Origin: Bradyrhizobium sp. CSA207
GTDB taxonomy: Bacteria; Pseudomonadota; Alphaproteobacteria; Rhizobiales; Xanthobacteraceae
Assembly: GCF_029051685.1 (NCBI RefSeq)
Contig: NZ_JAACFT010000022.1
Location: forward strand, 92,005-156,004
Direction: 5' to 3'
DNA: 64,000 nt
Below the pieces are notes generated by a model. It was given only the letters and a program-made list of their open reading frames with translations, was not told where the DNA came from and did not search any database. The position numbers were made by a program, and so were the translations under genes. Of this stretch, positions 26,471 through 34,112 are shown piece after piece (position 1 is the first letter of the stretch; the number at the start of each line of letters is the position of its first letter).

Positions 26471-27214
26471 ATGAATCGCTTTTGCCGTCTCGCTTTGGCC
26501 GCGCTGATCCCGGCAGCAGCCATGTCGTTTGGTCCGTCCGCCACGTTGGCGCAGAGCCCGAGCCCGGCGCCGGCTGCTTCGGCCAGTCCCAGTTCCTCGC
26601 CGTCGGCATCGCCATCCCCGGCCGCGAGTGCCCCGGCGGCAAGCGCTTCGCCTGCGCCTGTGGCAACGCCGTCGCCTGCCGCCAGCGCCTCACCCTCGCC
26701 CAGCCCAGCCCCGCCGCCCGCTGCGGCCGCCACCCCGGCTCCGGTGCAGACGGCCGATCCCTTTGGCCAGGAGACCGTGCTCGAGCCGAAGAAGGTCGTG
26801 ATGGTCAAGGGCACCGCCAATTGGGATTCCGCCTTCGACACGCTGATCGACGCTTTCAAGGCGCTGAATGCGCTCCTGGACAAGCAGGGCATCAAGCACG
26901 CCGGCAATTCGATGATCGTCTACACCTCGACGGACGATACCGGCTTCACCTTCCTCGCCGAAATTCCGGTCGAGCAGGATCCGAAAAACCTGCCCAAGGA
27001 CATGAGCGTCGGCAAATCGCCGGAGGGCAAGGCGCTGAAATTCGTCCATCGCGGCTCCTACGACAACATGGACAACACCTATGAGGCGATCACCAATCAC
27101 CTCGACGACAAGAAGCTCGAAGCCAAGGACACGTTCATCGAGGAGTATCTCACCGATCCCCTGAAGACGGCCGAGGACAAGCTCGTGATCAATGTCTTCG
27201 TACCGCTGAAGTGA
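26471..27214 (+). CDS. Exported GyrI-like (AraC effector-binding-like) domain protein with a Pro/Ala/Ser linker
   Basis: 247 residues. Signal peptide (FCRLALAALIPAAAMSFGPS, cut near TLA), then ~75 residues of low-complexity Ala/Ser/Pro, then a ~145-residue domain with FAEI-type strands (FTFLAEIPVEQDPKNLP) and LKFVHRGSYDNMDNTYEAIT...FIEEYLTDPL. The pattern H-R-G-x-Y-...-Y and Y-x-x-x-P/D resembles the GyrI-like small-molecule-binding fold. Here it is exported and not fused to a DNA-binding domain. GGGGAG precedes ATG 26471. The SIMPL gene follows after 5 bp, so they form an operon. Ligand unknown. Confidence 0.75.
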   Translation: MNRFCRLALAALIPAAAMSFGPSATLAQSPSPAPAASASPSSSPSASPSPAASAPAASASPAPVATPSPAASASPSPSPAPPPAAAATPAPVQTADPFGQETVLEPKKVVMVKGTANWDSAFDTLIDAFKALNALLDKQGIKHAGNSMIVYTSTDDTGFTFLAEIPVEQDPKNLPKDMSVGKSPEGKALKFVHRGSYDNMDNTYEAITNHLDDKKLEAKDTFIEEYLTDPLKTAEDKLVINVFVPLK

Positions 27215-27219
27215 GACCG

Positions 27220-27924
27220 ATGCAGAAGCCCGTTGCCGTCGCCGCCGTTCTCGCCGCCACGCTTTTGGCATCGCCCGCGCTCGCCGACGATTTCCCGGCC
27301 GCCATCTCCGTGAGCGGCCAAGCCACGGTGTCCGCCGCGCCCGACCTCGCGCAGATCGACGCCGGTGTCGCCAATGACGCCAAGTCGGCGAAGGAAGCCT
27401 CCGACGCCAACAATGCGGCGATGGGCAAGGTGCTGCTGGCGCTGAAGGGCGCCGGGATCGCCGAAAAGGACTACCAGACCTCGCGCCTGTCGCTTCAGCC
27501 GCAATACGCGCCGAACCGCAGTGGCGGCGCCTCGCCGGTGGTCGGATTCCGCGCCAGCAATCGCGTCACCGTGAAAATTCGCGACGTGACCAAGGTGGCC
27601 GGTATCATCGATACGCTGGTCAGCGCCGGCGCCAACGATATCGGCAACATCTCCTTCGAGGTGACTCAGACCTCAAAGTTGCTCGATGAAGCCCGCGAGC
27701 AGGCAGTTGCCGATGCCCGCCGCAAGGCCGAGATCTACGCCAAGGCCACCGGTGTCACGCTCGGTGCACCGCTCAGCCTTTCCGAGGGCGGCGGACCGGT
27801 GCCGCTGTTCAAGGGGCGAATGGCCACCGCGCCGATGGCCGCACCGGCCGCGGTCGCGCCGGGCGAGGAGACGCTGTCGGTGACGGTGAATGTGAGCTGG
27901 GCGATCAAGCCTACAGAAAAGTGA
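27220..27924 (+). CDS. SIMPL domain (DUF541) periplasmic protein
   Basis: 234 residues from ATG 27220; GTG 27211 in frame overlaps the previous stop and is an alternative. Signal peptide MQKPVAVAAVLAATLLASPA then ISVSGQATVSAAPDLAQIDAG, the defining start of SIMPL/DUF541 proteins. KDYQTSRLSLQPQYAPN and ARRKAEIYAKATGVTLGAP are also typical. The family includes BP26 and YggE, oligomeric periplasmic proteins associated with oxidative stress. It is coupled to the exported GyrI-like gene. Confidence 0.9.
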   Translation: MQKPVAVAAVLAATLLASPALADDFPAAISVSGQATVSAAPDLAQIDAGVANDAKSAKEASDANNAAMGKVLLALKGAGIAEKDYQTSRLSLQPQYAPNRSGGASPVVGFRASNRVTVKIRDVTKVAGIIDTLVSAGANDIGNISFEVTQTSKLLDEAREQAVADARRKAEIYAKATGVTLGAPLSLSEGGGPVPLFKGRMATAPMAAPAAVAPGEETLSVTVNVSWAIKPTEK

Positions 27925-27931
27925 GTCTCGT

Positions 27932-28060
27932 GTCCCGGACGCGCTGCAGCGTGAAACGCTGCTGCGCAGAGCCGGGACCCAGAAAGCCAAGGGCACGTGC
28001 TGCAGCATGGGCCCCGGCTCTGCAGCGCACCGTCGAAGAGACGCTGCGCCGCGTCCGGAG
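27932..28060. repeat. Palindromic repeat containing GCTGCAGC and GAGCCGGGACCC elements
   Basis: Outer arms GTCCCGGACGCGCTGCAGCG and CGCTGCGCCGCGTCCGG with inner GAGCCGGGACCC / GGGCCCCGGCTC. It separates two convergent genes and may terminate both. Confidence 0.7.
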
Positions 28061-28083
28061 CACAGTTGTGTGCGTCGATGGGG

Positions 28084-29148
28084 CTAAATCTCCACCACCT
28101 GCCCCGGCTTCATCGCCACGAACCGCTCTTGCGGAATCTTCGCCGCATCGAGCGCTTCGACCAGCGCCTTGGCCGGCGCATCGATCGCTTCGTCCGTCAG
28201 CTGAAACGTCCCATGGTGATGCCCGAGCGCGGCCTGCGCGCCGCAATCGGCGAGCGCCTTCACCGCATCCTCCGGATTCATGTGCTGGTCGCGCATGAAC
28301 CAGCGCGGCTCGTAGGCGCCGATGGGGAGGATCGCCAGGCGGAGCGGCCCATGCGCCTCGGCGACGCGGCGGAAATGCGTGCCCTCGCCATAGCCGGAAT
28401 CGCAGACGACGTAGATTTTTCCGGCCGGCGTCTCCAGCACAAAACTCGCCCACAGCGCCCTGTTGCGATCGAACATGCCGCGCGCCGTCCAGTGCCGGGT
28501 CGGCACCAGTGTCACGGCAATACCGCCACCGAACTCGACGCGATCGTGCCAGTCGAACGCTTCCACCTTGATCGTGGGATCGGCACTGCGCATCGTGACG
28601 TCGTTGCCGAGCGGCGTGACCACGCGCGGCGCAAAATTCTTGGCGAGCCGCGACAGCGTCGCGACATCGAGATGATCATAGTGTCCGTGCGAGACCAGCA
28701 CGACGTCGATCTTCGGCAATTTCTCGAATGCGATGCCGGGATCGTTGTGCCGCTTCGGTCCGGCGAAGCTGATGGGCGAAGCCCGCATCGACCAGACCGG
28801 ATCGACCAGGATGTTGAGGCCGCCGGTCTGGATTAGCCAGCTTGCATGGCCGACGAAGGAGAGCCGTACCTTGTCACCGTCGACGGCGGCCGGCGGCGTG
28901 TCGGCATGGGGGCTCGGCGCCCACACAGGCCAGGTCGCGCGTTGCCGCCCGCGGCCGAATTGCCAGCGCAGGACCTCGCCAAGCGATCTTGGCGGCGCGC
29001 CGTCCGGATCAAAGAAGTGCAGGCCGTTAAAGTGGTCGGAGGCGGATCCGTCGTAGGTTTTCATGCGGGACATCCAGAGCCACGGAACACCGACCAGCGC
29101 GGCGCCGCCGGCAAGCAGTCCGAAGATGCGGCGGCGGGTGATCGGCAC
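28084..29148 (-). CDS. MBL-fold metallo-hydrolase (UlaG/NAPE-PLD-like), membrane-anchored or Tat-exported
   Basis: 354 residues with a GTG start at 29148. The N-terminus TRRRIFGLLAGGAALVGVPW is a twin-arginine-like signal or anchor. The metallo-beta-lactamase fold shows LSFVGHASWLIQTGG, the metal motif VSHGHYDHLD (H-x-H-x-D-H), PTRHWTARG and CDSGYGEGTHF, with a late His in ALGHHHGTFQLTDEA. This arrangement is that of the NAPE-hydrolysing phospholipase D-like group, often annotated MBL fold in rhizobia. Substrate unknown; phospholipid or lactone hydrolysis is inference. Confidence 0.85.
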   Translation of the reverse strand: MPITRRRIFGLLAGGAALVGVPWLWMSRMKTYDGSASDHFNGLHFFDPDGAPPRSLGEVLRWQFGRGRQRATWPVWAPSPHADTPPAAVDGDKVRLSFVGHASWLIQTGGLNILVDPVWSMRASPISFAGPKRHNDPGIAFEKLPKIDVVLVSHGHYDHLDVATLSRLAKNFAPRVVTPLGNDVTMRSADPTIKVEAFDWHDRVEFGGGIAVTLVPTRHWTARGMFDRNRALWASFVLETPAGKIYVVCDSGYGEGTHFRRVAEAHGPLRLAILPIGAYEPRWFMRDQHMNPEDAVKALADCGAQAALGHHHGTFQLTDEAIDAPAKALVEALDAAKIPQERFVAMKPGQVVEI

Positions 29149-29610
29149 GGCTGGTCAAGGACGATACGCGAGGTAAGGCATCTCGCCTAATATGGGCGAC
29201 CCCGTAGAGAATGGAACCCACGACCAAAAGAAGCACATTCTCAAAGCCTTGCCTTCCCAGAGGCGCCTCGGCACCCTAACTTTCCTTGACTTTTGGGCGC
29301 CAGCGGCGTTTAACCCGCCCACTTTCTCGGAAAGGCTTTCTTTTCGACCCGCCCACTGGCCCTCGAGGTCAGAGGCCAACGCCCGACAGCGCTATGCGCC
29401 CTCGGGCGTAAAGGTGTTTGGAAGATCGCTTCCTTGCAGCTTGCCAAGGAACGAGAGCGTGGTCATCCCCGCGAAAGCGGGGGATCCAGTATTCCAGAGG
29501 CGGCTCGGCTTGAACCGAGAAGCCGCGGCGTACTGGATGCCCCGGTCAAGCCGGGGCATGACAGTGGCGAATACGGCAAGCCTGCGCGAGCAGGACAAGG
29601 GACAACGGCA
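29149..29610. other. Long spacer between divergent MBL hydrolase and ffh
   Basis: Roughly 460 bp. A 74-codon minus-strand ORF (29155-29379) shows no family features and is probably chance. The right half holds the palindromic repeat at 29462-29562. The ffh promoter must lie here, but I cannot assign it. Confidence 0.4.
29462..29562. repeat. Palindromic repeat, family GTCATCCCCGCGAAAGCGGGGG
   Basis: Arms GTCATCCCCGCGAAAGCGG...CCAGTA and TACTGG...CCGGGGCATGAC around an inner GCGGCTCGGCTTGAACCGAG hairpin. It ends 48 bp before the ffh start. Confidence 0.8.
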
Positions 29611-31164
29611 TTGTTCGACAATCTGTCGGAACGGCTTGGCGGCATTCTCGATCGTCTGACGGGGCGCGGTGCGCTGACCGAAAAGGACGTCGATGCCGCG
29701 ATGCGCGAGGTGCGCCGCGCGTTGCTGGAGGCCGACGTCGCGCTCGAGGTCGTGCGCAGCTTCACCGAGCGGGTCCGCGAGCAGGCGATCGGCGCCACCG
29801 TCGTCAAGTCGGTGACTCCAGGCCAGATGGTGGTCAAGATCGTCCATGACGAACTGATCAACACGCTCGGCGCCGAAAGCCAGACCATCGACGTGAATTC
29901 CGTGCCGCCGGTGCCGATCATGATGGTCGGCCTGCAAGGCTCGGGTAAAACCACCACCACCGCAAAGCTCGCCCGCCGCCTGGTCCAGCGCGACAAGCGC
30001 AAGGTGCTGATGGCTTCGCTCGATATCTACCGCCCGGCGGCGATGGAGCAGCTGGCCGTGCTCGGCCGCGATCTCGATATTCCGACCCTGCCGATCGTCG
30101 CCGGCCAGCAGCCGCCGCAGATCGCCAAGCGCGCGCTCGAGGCCGGCAAGCTTGGCGGCTACGACATCGTACTGCTCGACACCGCCGGCCGCACCACGCT
30201 CGACGAAGAGATGATGGCGGAAGCAGCAAGCATCAAGGCTGCCGCCAATCCGCATGAAGTGCTGCTGGTCGCGGACAGCCTCACCGGCCAGGACGCCGTC
30301 AACCTCGCCCGCGCCTTCGACGAGCGCGTCGGCCTCACCGGCATCGTGCTGACCCGCGTGGACGGCGATGGCCGCGGCGGCGCCGCGCTGTCGATGCGCG
30401 CCGTCACCGGCAAGCCGATCAAGCTGATCGGCACCGGCGAAAAGACCGACGCGCTGGAGGATTTCCATCCCGACCGTATTGCGGGGCGCATCCTCGGCAT
30501 GGGCGACGTGGTGTCGCTGGTCGAGCGTGCCGCCGCCAACATCGACGCCGAAAAGGCCGCGCGCACCGCCGAGCGGATGCGCAAGGGCCAGTTCGACCTC
30601 AACGACATGCGCGAGCAGCTGTTGCAGATGGCCAATATGGGCGGCATCAGCGGTTTGATGGGCATGATGCCCGGCATCGCCAAGATGAAGAATCAGATCG
30701 CGGCGGCCGGCATTGACGACAAGATTTTGAAGCGCCAGGTCGCCGTGATCGATTCCATGACGCGCGACGAGCGGCGTCATCCCGATTTGCTCAAGGCCAG
30801 CCGCAAGAAGCGCATCGCCGCCGGAAGCGGCCAGAGCGTCGAGCAGGTCAACAAGCTGCTCAAGATGCACCGGAACATGGCCGACGTGATGAAGGCCATG
30901 GGCTCGGGCAAGCGCGGCCCGCTCGCCGGCATCGCGCAAGCCATGGGCTTTGGCGGCGGCATGAAGCCGCCTTCGCCGGAAGAGATGAAGGCGTTGCAGG
31001 AAAAGATGCAGAGCGGCGGCGGCCAAGGCTTGCCCAGCCTGCCGAAGGATCTGCCGCCGGGTCTGCGCCAGGGTCTTCCGAATGTGCCGGGGCTCACGGG
31101 CCTCAGCAACAAGCCGACCCTGCCCGGGCTCGGCGGCTTCCCCGGACTGGGGAAGAAGAAGTGA
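29611..31164 (+). CDS. ffh: Signal recognition particle protein Ffh
   Basis: 517 residues with a TTG start (FDNLSERLGGILDRLTGRGA begins the conserved N domain); the open frame upstream runs into a repeat. The GTPase domain has VGLQGSGKTTTTAKLARRL, DIYRPAAMEQLAVL, LLDTAGRTTLDEEM and LTRVDGDGRGGAALS. The M domain has methionine-rich helices (ISGLMGMMPGIAKMKNQIAA, MTRDERRHPDLLKASRKKRIAAGSG split by the RNA-binding turn). The C-terminus is Gly/Pro/Leu-rich (QGLPSLPKDLPPGLRQ), longer than in E. coli but normal for Bradyrhizobium. It heads the cluster ffh-rpsP-rimM-trmD-rplS. Confidence 0.97.
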   Translation: MFDNLSERLGGILDRLTGRGALTEKDVDAAMREVRRALLEADVALEVVRSFTERVREQAIGATVVKSVTPGQMVVKIVHDELINTLGAESQTIDVNSVPPVPIMMVGLQGSGKTTTTAKLARRLVQRDKRKVLMASLDIYRPAAMEQLAVLGRDLDIPTLPIVAGQQPPQIAKRALEAGKLGGYDIVLLDTAGRTTLDEEMMAEAASIKAAANPHEVLLVADSLTGQDAVNLARAFDERVGLTGIVLTRVDGDGRGGAALSMRAVTGKPIKLIGTGEKTDALEDFHPDRIAGRILGMGDVVSLVERAAANIDAEKAARTAERMRKGQFDLNDMREQLLQMANMGGISGLMGMMPGIAKMKNQIAAAGIDDKILKRQVAVIDSMTRDERRHPDLLKASRKKRIAAGSGQSVEQVNKLLKMHRNMADVMKAMGSGKRGPLAGIAQAMGFGGGMKPPSPEEMKALQEKMQSGGGQGLPSLPKDLPPGLRQGLPNVPGLTGLSNKPTLPGLGGFPGLGKKK

Positions 31165-31178
31165 GGGCACTCTCGCCT

Positions 31179-31304
31179 CGTCATTCCGGGGCGCGTCTCT
31201 TGGCGCGAGCTATGATGCGCAATTGCGCATCTGAGAATCCATTTCCTCCGCGGTATGCGGCGCGATGGATTCCGGCCTCGCGCTTCGCGCGCCCCGGAAT
31301 GACG
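31179..31304. repeat. Palindromic repeat, family CGTCATTCCGGGGCGCG
   Basis: Arms CGTCATTCCGGGGCGCG and CGCGCCCCGGAATGACG flanking TGCGCAATTGCGCA and GAATCCAT / ATGGATTC pairs. It lies between ffh and rpsP. Confidence 0.85.
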
Positions 31305-31342
31305 AGCTAACTTTTCAATTAACCGACACTCAGGAGACCAAC

Positions 31343-31675
31343 ATGTCAGTCGTAATTCGCCTCGCGCGCGCGGGCACCAAGAAGCGTCCCGTCTATCACG
31401 TCGTCGTCGCCGACTCGCGCTTCCCGCGCGATGGCCGCTTCATCGAGCGTCTCGGCTATTTCAATCCGCTGCTGCCGAAGGACAACGAGACCCGGCTGAA
31501 GCTCGACATGGACAAGGTGAAGGCCTGGCTCGCCAAGGGCGCGCAGCCCTCGGACCGCGTGTCGCGCTTCCTCGATGCTGCCGGCGTCAAGAAGCGCGAA
31601 GCGCGCAGCAACCCGGAGAAGGCCGTGCCGCGCAAGGAGCGCAAGGCGCAGGCCGAAGCCGCTGCGAAGGGCTAA
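31343..31675 (+). CDS. rpsP: 30S ribosomal protein S16
   Basis: 110 residues from ATG 31343 with CAGGAGACC upstream. VVIRLARAGTKKRPVYHVVV and DGRFIERLGYFNPL are diagnostic of bS16. The Lys/Ala/Glu-rich tail (VPRKERKAQAEAAAKG) is a normal alphaproteobacterial extension. It is followed by rimM after 9 bp. Confidence 0.98.
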   Translation: MSVVIRLARAGTKKRPVYHVVVADSRFPRDGRFIERLGYFNPLLPKDNETRLKLDMDKVKAWLAKGAQPSDRVSRFLDAAGVKKREARSNPEKAVPRKERKAQAEAAAKG

Positions 31676-31684
31676 GGCCAGCCC

Positions 31685-32263
31685 ATGTCGGCGCTGATCT
31701 GCGTCGCGCGGATCGGCGCCGCGCATGGTGTGCGCGGCGCCGTCAAATTGTGGACCTTCACCGAAGATCCTTTGGCCGTGCGGCGCTATGGGCCGCTTCT
31801 GTCCAAGGACGGCAAGCGCCAGTTCGAGGTAGCAACGGCGCGTGAGGCCAAGGATCACCTGGTCGCGACGTTCAAGGGCGTCGCGACCCGCGATGAGGCC
31901 GAACGCCTCAACGGCATCGAGCTCTATGTCGCGCGCGAAAAGCTGCCGGCGACCGATGAGGACGAATATTACCACGCCGACCTGATCGGACTCGCCGCCG
32001 TCACCACGGCCGGCGAACCGCTCGGTCGCGTGCTCGCTATCCATAATTTCGGTGCCGGCGACATCATCGAGATCGCGCCGTCAAAGGGCGCGACGATGCT
32101 GCTGCCGTTCACCAACGCGGTGGTGCCGGAGGTCGATATTGCCGGTGGACGCGTCGTGATCGAGCTGCCTCAGGAGGTCGAGGGCGGGGATCAGGACGAA
32201 GATCCCTCCTCGAGTCGTCCCGGCCTAGTGCGCAATTTGCGCACGGGGGGTCGGGACCCATAA
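31685..32263 (+). CDS. rimM: Ribosome maturation factor RimM, with a repeat-derived C-terminal tail
   Basis: 192 residues. RimM helps assemble the 30S head. N-domain VARIGAAHGVRGAVKLWTFT and the PRC-barrel part DEYYHADLIGLAAVT, GAGDIIEI, LPFTNAVVPEVDIAGGRVVI are intact and end near residue 165. The final ~18 residues (SSSRPGLVRNLRTGGRDP) and the TAA stop are encoded by the start of the palindromic repeat at 32214, so they are an acquired tail rather than part of the fold. trmD follows after the repeat. Confidence 0.95.
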   Translation: MSALICVARIGAAHGVRGAVKLWTFTEDPLAVRRYGPLLSKDGKRQFEVATAREAKDHLVATFKGVATRDEAERLNGIELYVAREKLPATDEDEYYHADLIGLAAVTTAGEPLGRVLAIHNFGAGDIIEIAPSKGATMLLPFTNAVVPEVDIAGGRVVIELPQEVEGGDQDEDPSSSRPGLVRNLRTGGRDP

Positions 32264-32364
32264 CCACAGCTCGTGGTTTTGGGTAAGCTGTTCGCTCCAG
32301 CCGTCGCAAAATGGGCTGCGGTGGTTATGGGGTCCCGGATCGCGCTTCGCTTGTCCGGGACGAC
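32214..32364. repeat. Palindromic repeat overlapping the 3' end of rimM (GTCGTCCCGG...CCGGGACGAC)
   Basis: About 151 bp: outer arms GTCGTCCCGGCC and GTCCGGGACGAC, inner GGGTCGGGACCCATAACCAC and GGTGGTTATGGGGTCCC. It is related to the family at 23950. It contains the rimM stop codon and ends 13 bp before the trmD start. Confidence 0.85.
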
Positions 32365-32377
32365 GAGAATGAAAGCT

Positions 32378-33133
32378 ATGACCAACCCCTCACCCTGGCG
32401 CGCGACGGTACTGACGTTGTTTCCGGAGATGTTTCCGGGACCGCTCGGCGTGAGCCTCGCCGGCCGGGCGCTGGCGTCCGGGCTTTGGGAGCTGGAGGCG
32501 CGGGACATCCGGGCCTCTGCCACCGATCGCCACCGCAGCGTCGATGATACCCCTGCCGGCGGCGGTCCGGGCATGGTGTTGCGGGCGGATATTCTGGCCG
32601 CCGCAATCGATGCCGCCGAGATCGGCCAGGATCTGTCAAAACGGCGCCCCCGCCTGCTCATGAGCCCGCGCGGTCGGCCATTGACCCAGGCCCGCGTCGT
32701 GGAGCTCGCCCAGGGCCTCGGCCCCCTGATCGTCTGCGGGCGGTTCGAGGGGGTGGACCAGCGGGTGATCGACGGCCGCGGCCTGGAGGAGGTCTCGATC
32801 GGCGACTACGTGCTGTCCGGGGGCGAGATCGCGGCCATGGCGCTGATTGACGCCTGCGTCCGGCTGTTGCCGGGGGTCATGGGCAAGGAGGCCTCGGGAA
32901 CCGAGGAAAGCTTCTCCGACGGCCTCCTCGAATACCCTCAATATACCCGGCCGCAGCTGTTCGAGGGGGTTCCGATCCCCCAAACCCTCACTTCGGGCGA
33001 CCATGCCAAGGTCGCGGCCTGGCGGCGGGCGGAATCCGAGGCTCTGACGGCGGCTCGGCGGCCGGATTTGCGGACAAAGGCCCCGAATCAAACCTCCGGC
33101 CAAAAAACGCCAAAAAGCACGACAGACGGGTGA
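32378..33133 (+). CDS. trmD: tRNA (guanine-N1-)-methyltransferase TrmD
   Basis: 251 residues from ATG 32378; an ATG at 32369 and a longer frame exist but fall at the edge of the repeat. The SPOUT enzyme makes m1G37 in tRNA. Conserved features: ATVLTLFPEMFPGPL, DDTPAGGGPGMVLRAD, LIVCGRFEGVDQRVID, SIGDYVLSGGEIAAM and LLEYPQYTRP. The C-terminal Lys/Thr/Gln tail (APNQTSGQKTPKSTTDG) is not conserved. It is between rimM and rplS as in most proteobacteria. Confidence 0.96.
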   Translation: MTNPSPWRATVLTLFPEMFPGPLGVSLAGRALASGLWELEARDIRASATDRHRSVDDTPAGGGPGMVLRADILAAAIDAAEIGQDLSKRRPRLLMSPRGRPLTQARVVELAQGLGPLIVCGRFEGVDQRVIDGRGLEEVSIGDYVLSGGEIAAMALIDACVRLLPGVMGKEASGTEESFSDGLLEYPQYTRPQLFEGVPIPQTLTSGDHAKVAAWRRAESEALTAARRPDLRTKAPNQTSGQKTPKSTTDG

Positions 33134-33241
33134 CAAACGCTCCAGCTTGCCTTATAGCAGCGGCCAAATCCGCAATGGCTGGATAGACGAATTTTGCGCA
33201 GCCCCCGTTTCCAAGGCTGGGCGCGCGGATGGAGATTACCC

Positions 33242-33625
33242 ATGAACCTGATCAAGCAGCTCGAACAAGAGCAATTCGACAAGCTTTCCGCCGGCAAGGA
33301 CATTCCGGAATTCGGCCCCGGCGATACCCTGATCGTCAACGTGAAGGTCGTCGAAGGCGACCGCACTCGCGTGCAAGCCTATGAAGGCGTCTGCATCGGC
33401 CGTTCCGGCGGTGGCCTCAACGAGAGCTTCACCGTCCGCAAGATTTCATACGGCGAGGGCGTCGAGCGCGTGTTCCCGGTGATGTCGCCGATGATCGACT
33501 CGATCAAGGTGGTGCGCCGCGGCAAGGTTCGTCGCGCCAAGCTCTATTACCTCCGCAATCTCCGCGGCAAGTCGGCCCGTATCGTCGAGAAGAAGCAGGA
33601 CCGTCCCGCCGCCGTCAACGAGTAG
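33242..33625 (+). CDS. rplS: 50S ribosomal protein L19
   Basis: 127 residues from ATG 33242 with GGAGATTACCC upstream. NLIKQLEQEQFDKLSAGKDI, FGPGDTLIVNVKVVEGDRTR and FPVMSPMIDSIKVVRRGKVR are diagnostic of bL19. It is the last gene of the ffh-rplS cluster and is followed 24 bp later by a strong terminator. Confidence 0.98.
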   Translation: MNLIKQLEQEQFDKLSAGKDIPEFGPGDTLIVNVKVVEGDRTRVQAYEGVCIGRSGGGLNESFTVRKISYGEGVERVFPVMSPMIDSIKVVRRGKVRRAKLYYLRNLRGKSARIVEKKQDRPAAVNE

Positions 33626-33648
33626 TCTCGAAGGCAGGCAAGTTTTCG

Positions 33649-33680
33649 AAAAGCGCGGGGCCTGGCCCCGCGCTTTTTTG
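33649..33680 (+). terminator. Rho-independent terminator after rplS
   Basis: Stem AAAGCGCGGGG / CCCCGCGCTTT with a 5-nt loop and a run of six T. Confidence 0.92.
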
Positions 33681-33713
33681 TTGCGTCAGGCGTGCGCGGA
33701 CGCACGGGTCGAT

Positions 33714-33818
33714 CCTCATCCTGAGGAGCGCGGAACGCGCGTCTCGAAGGATGAAGGCCCGGTCCGTGGCCTCGCCCTTCGAGACGCGCGCCAGCATCGC
33801 GCTCCTCTCAGGGTGAGG
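33714..33818. repeat. Palindromic repeat, family CCTCATCCTGAGG...CGTCTCGAAGG (copy 2)
   Basis: Outer CCTCATCCTGAGGAGCGC and GCGCTCCTCTCAGGGTGAGG; inner GCGCGTCTCGAAGG and CCTTCGAGACGCGC. It is related to the copy at 20889. Confidence 0.8.
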
Positions 33819-34112
33819 GGTATACGGTGTGCGCGCGGCACGTCGGCGAGGCGCGCGGATGGAAAGCCCTCGCGATTCCGGATCGGCCTGCTATATATTC
33901 TTGGAATGTTTCCAGATCTGACCAGCTTCGCATCCATCACGCGAATCGTCATCGACGATCGCTCGCGGCTGCCTGGCCGGTTCTTCGGACGCTTCGCGAC
34001 CTCGGCAACGTCAGAGCTTAGTCCCGCAGCTTAAACGCTGCGCTGAAGACGACTTCGTTGCCCCGCGCCTGATCGCGCATATCCGCTACACAACATTCCG
34101 GAGCTGACGCTC
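33819..34112. promoter_or_regulatory. leuC upstream region
   Basis: 294 bp without a convincing gene. It contains TATATATTC near 33893 (possible -10), a short ORF of 42 codons at 33906-34034 that lacks a run of leucine codons, and a GGAG site in front of leuC. No attenuator hairpin with a T-run is seen. Confidence 0.35.

Noticed and set aside
29155..29379. 74-codon minus-strand ORF upstream of the MBL hydrolase
   Set aside because: No ribosome-binding site, signal peptide or family features. It falls in a promoter-sized spacer.
33906..34034. 42-codon ORF upstream of leuC as a leader peptide
   Set aside because: It has only two Leu codons and no adjacent terminator/antiterminator hairpins, so it does not fit leucine attenuation.
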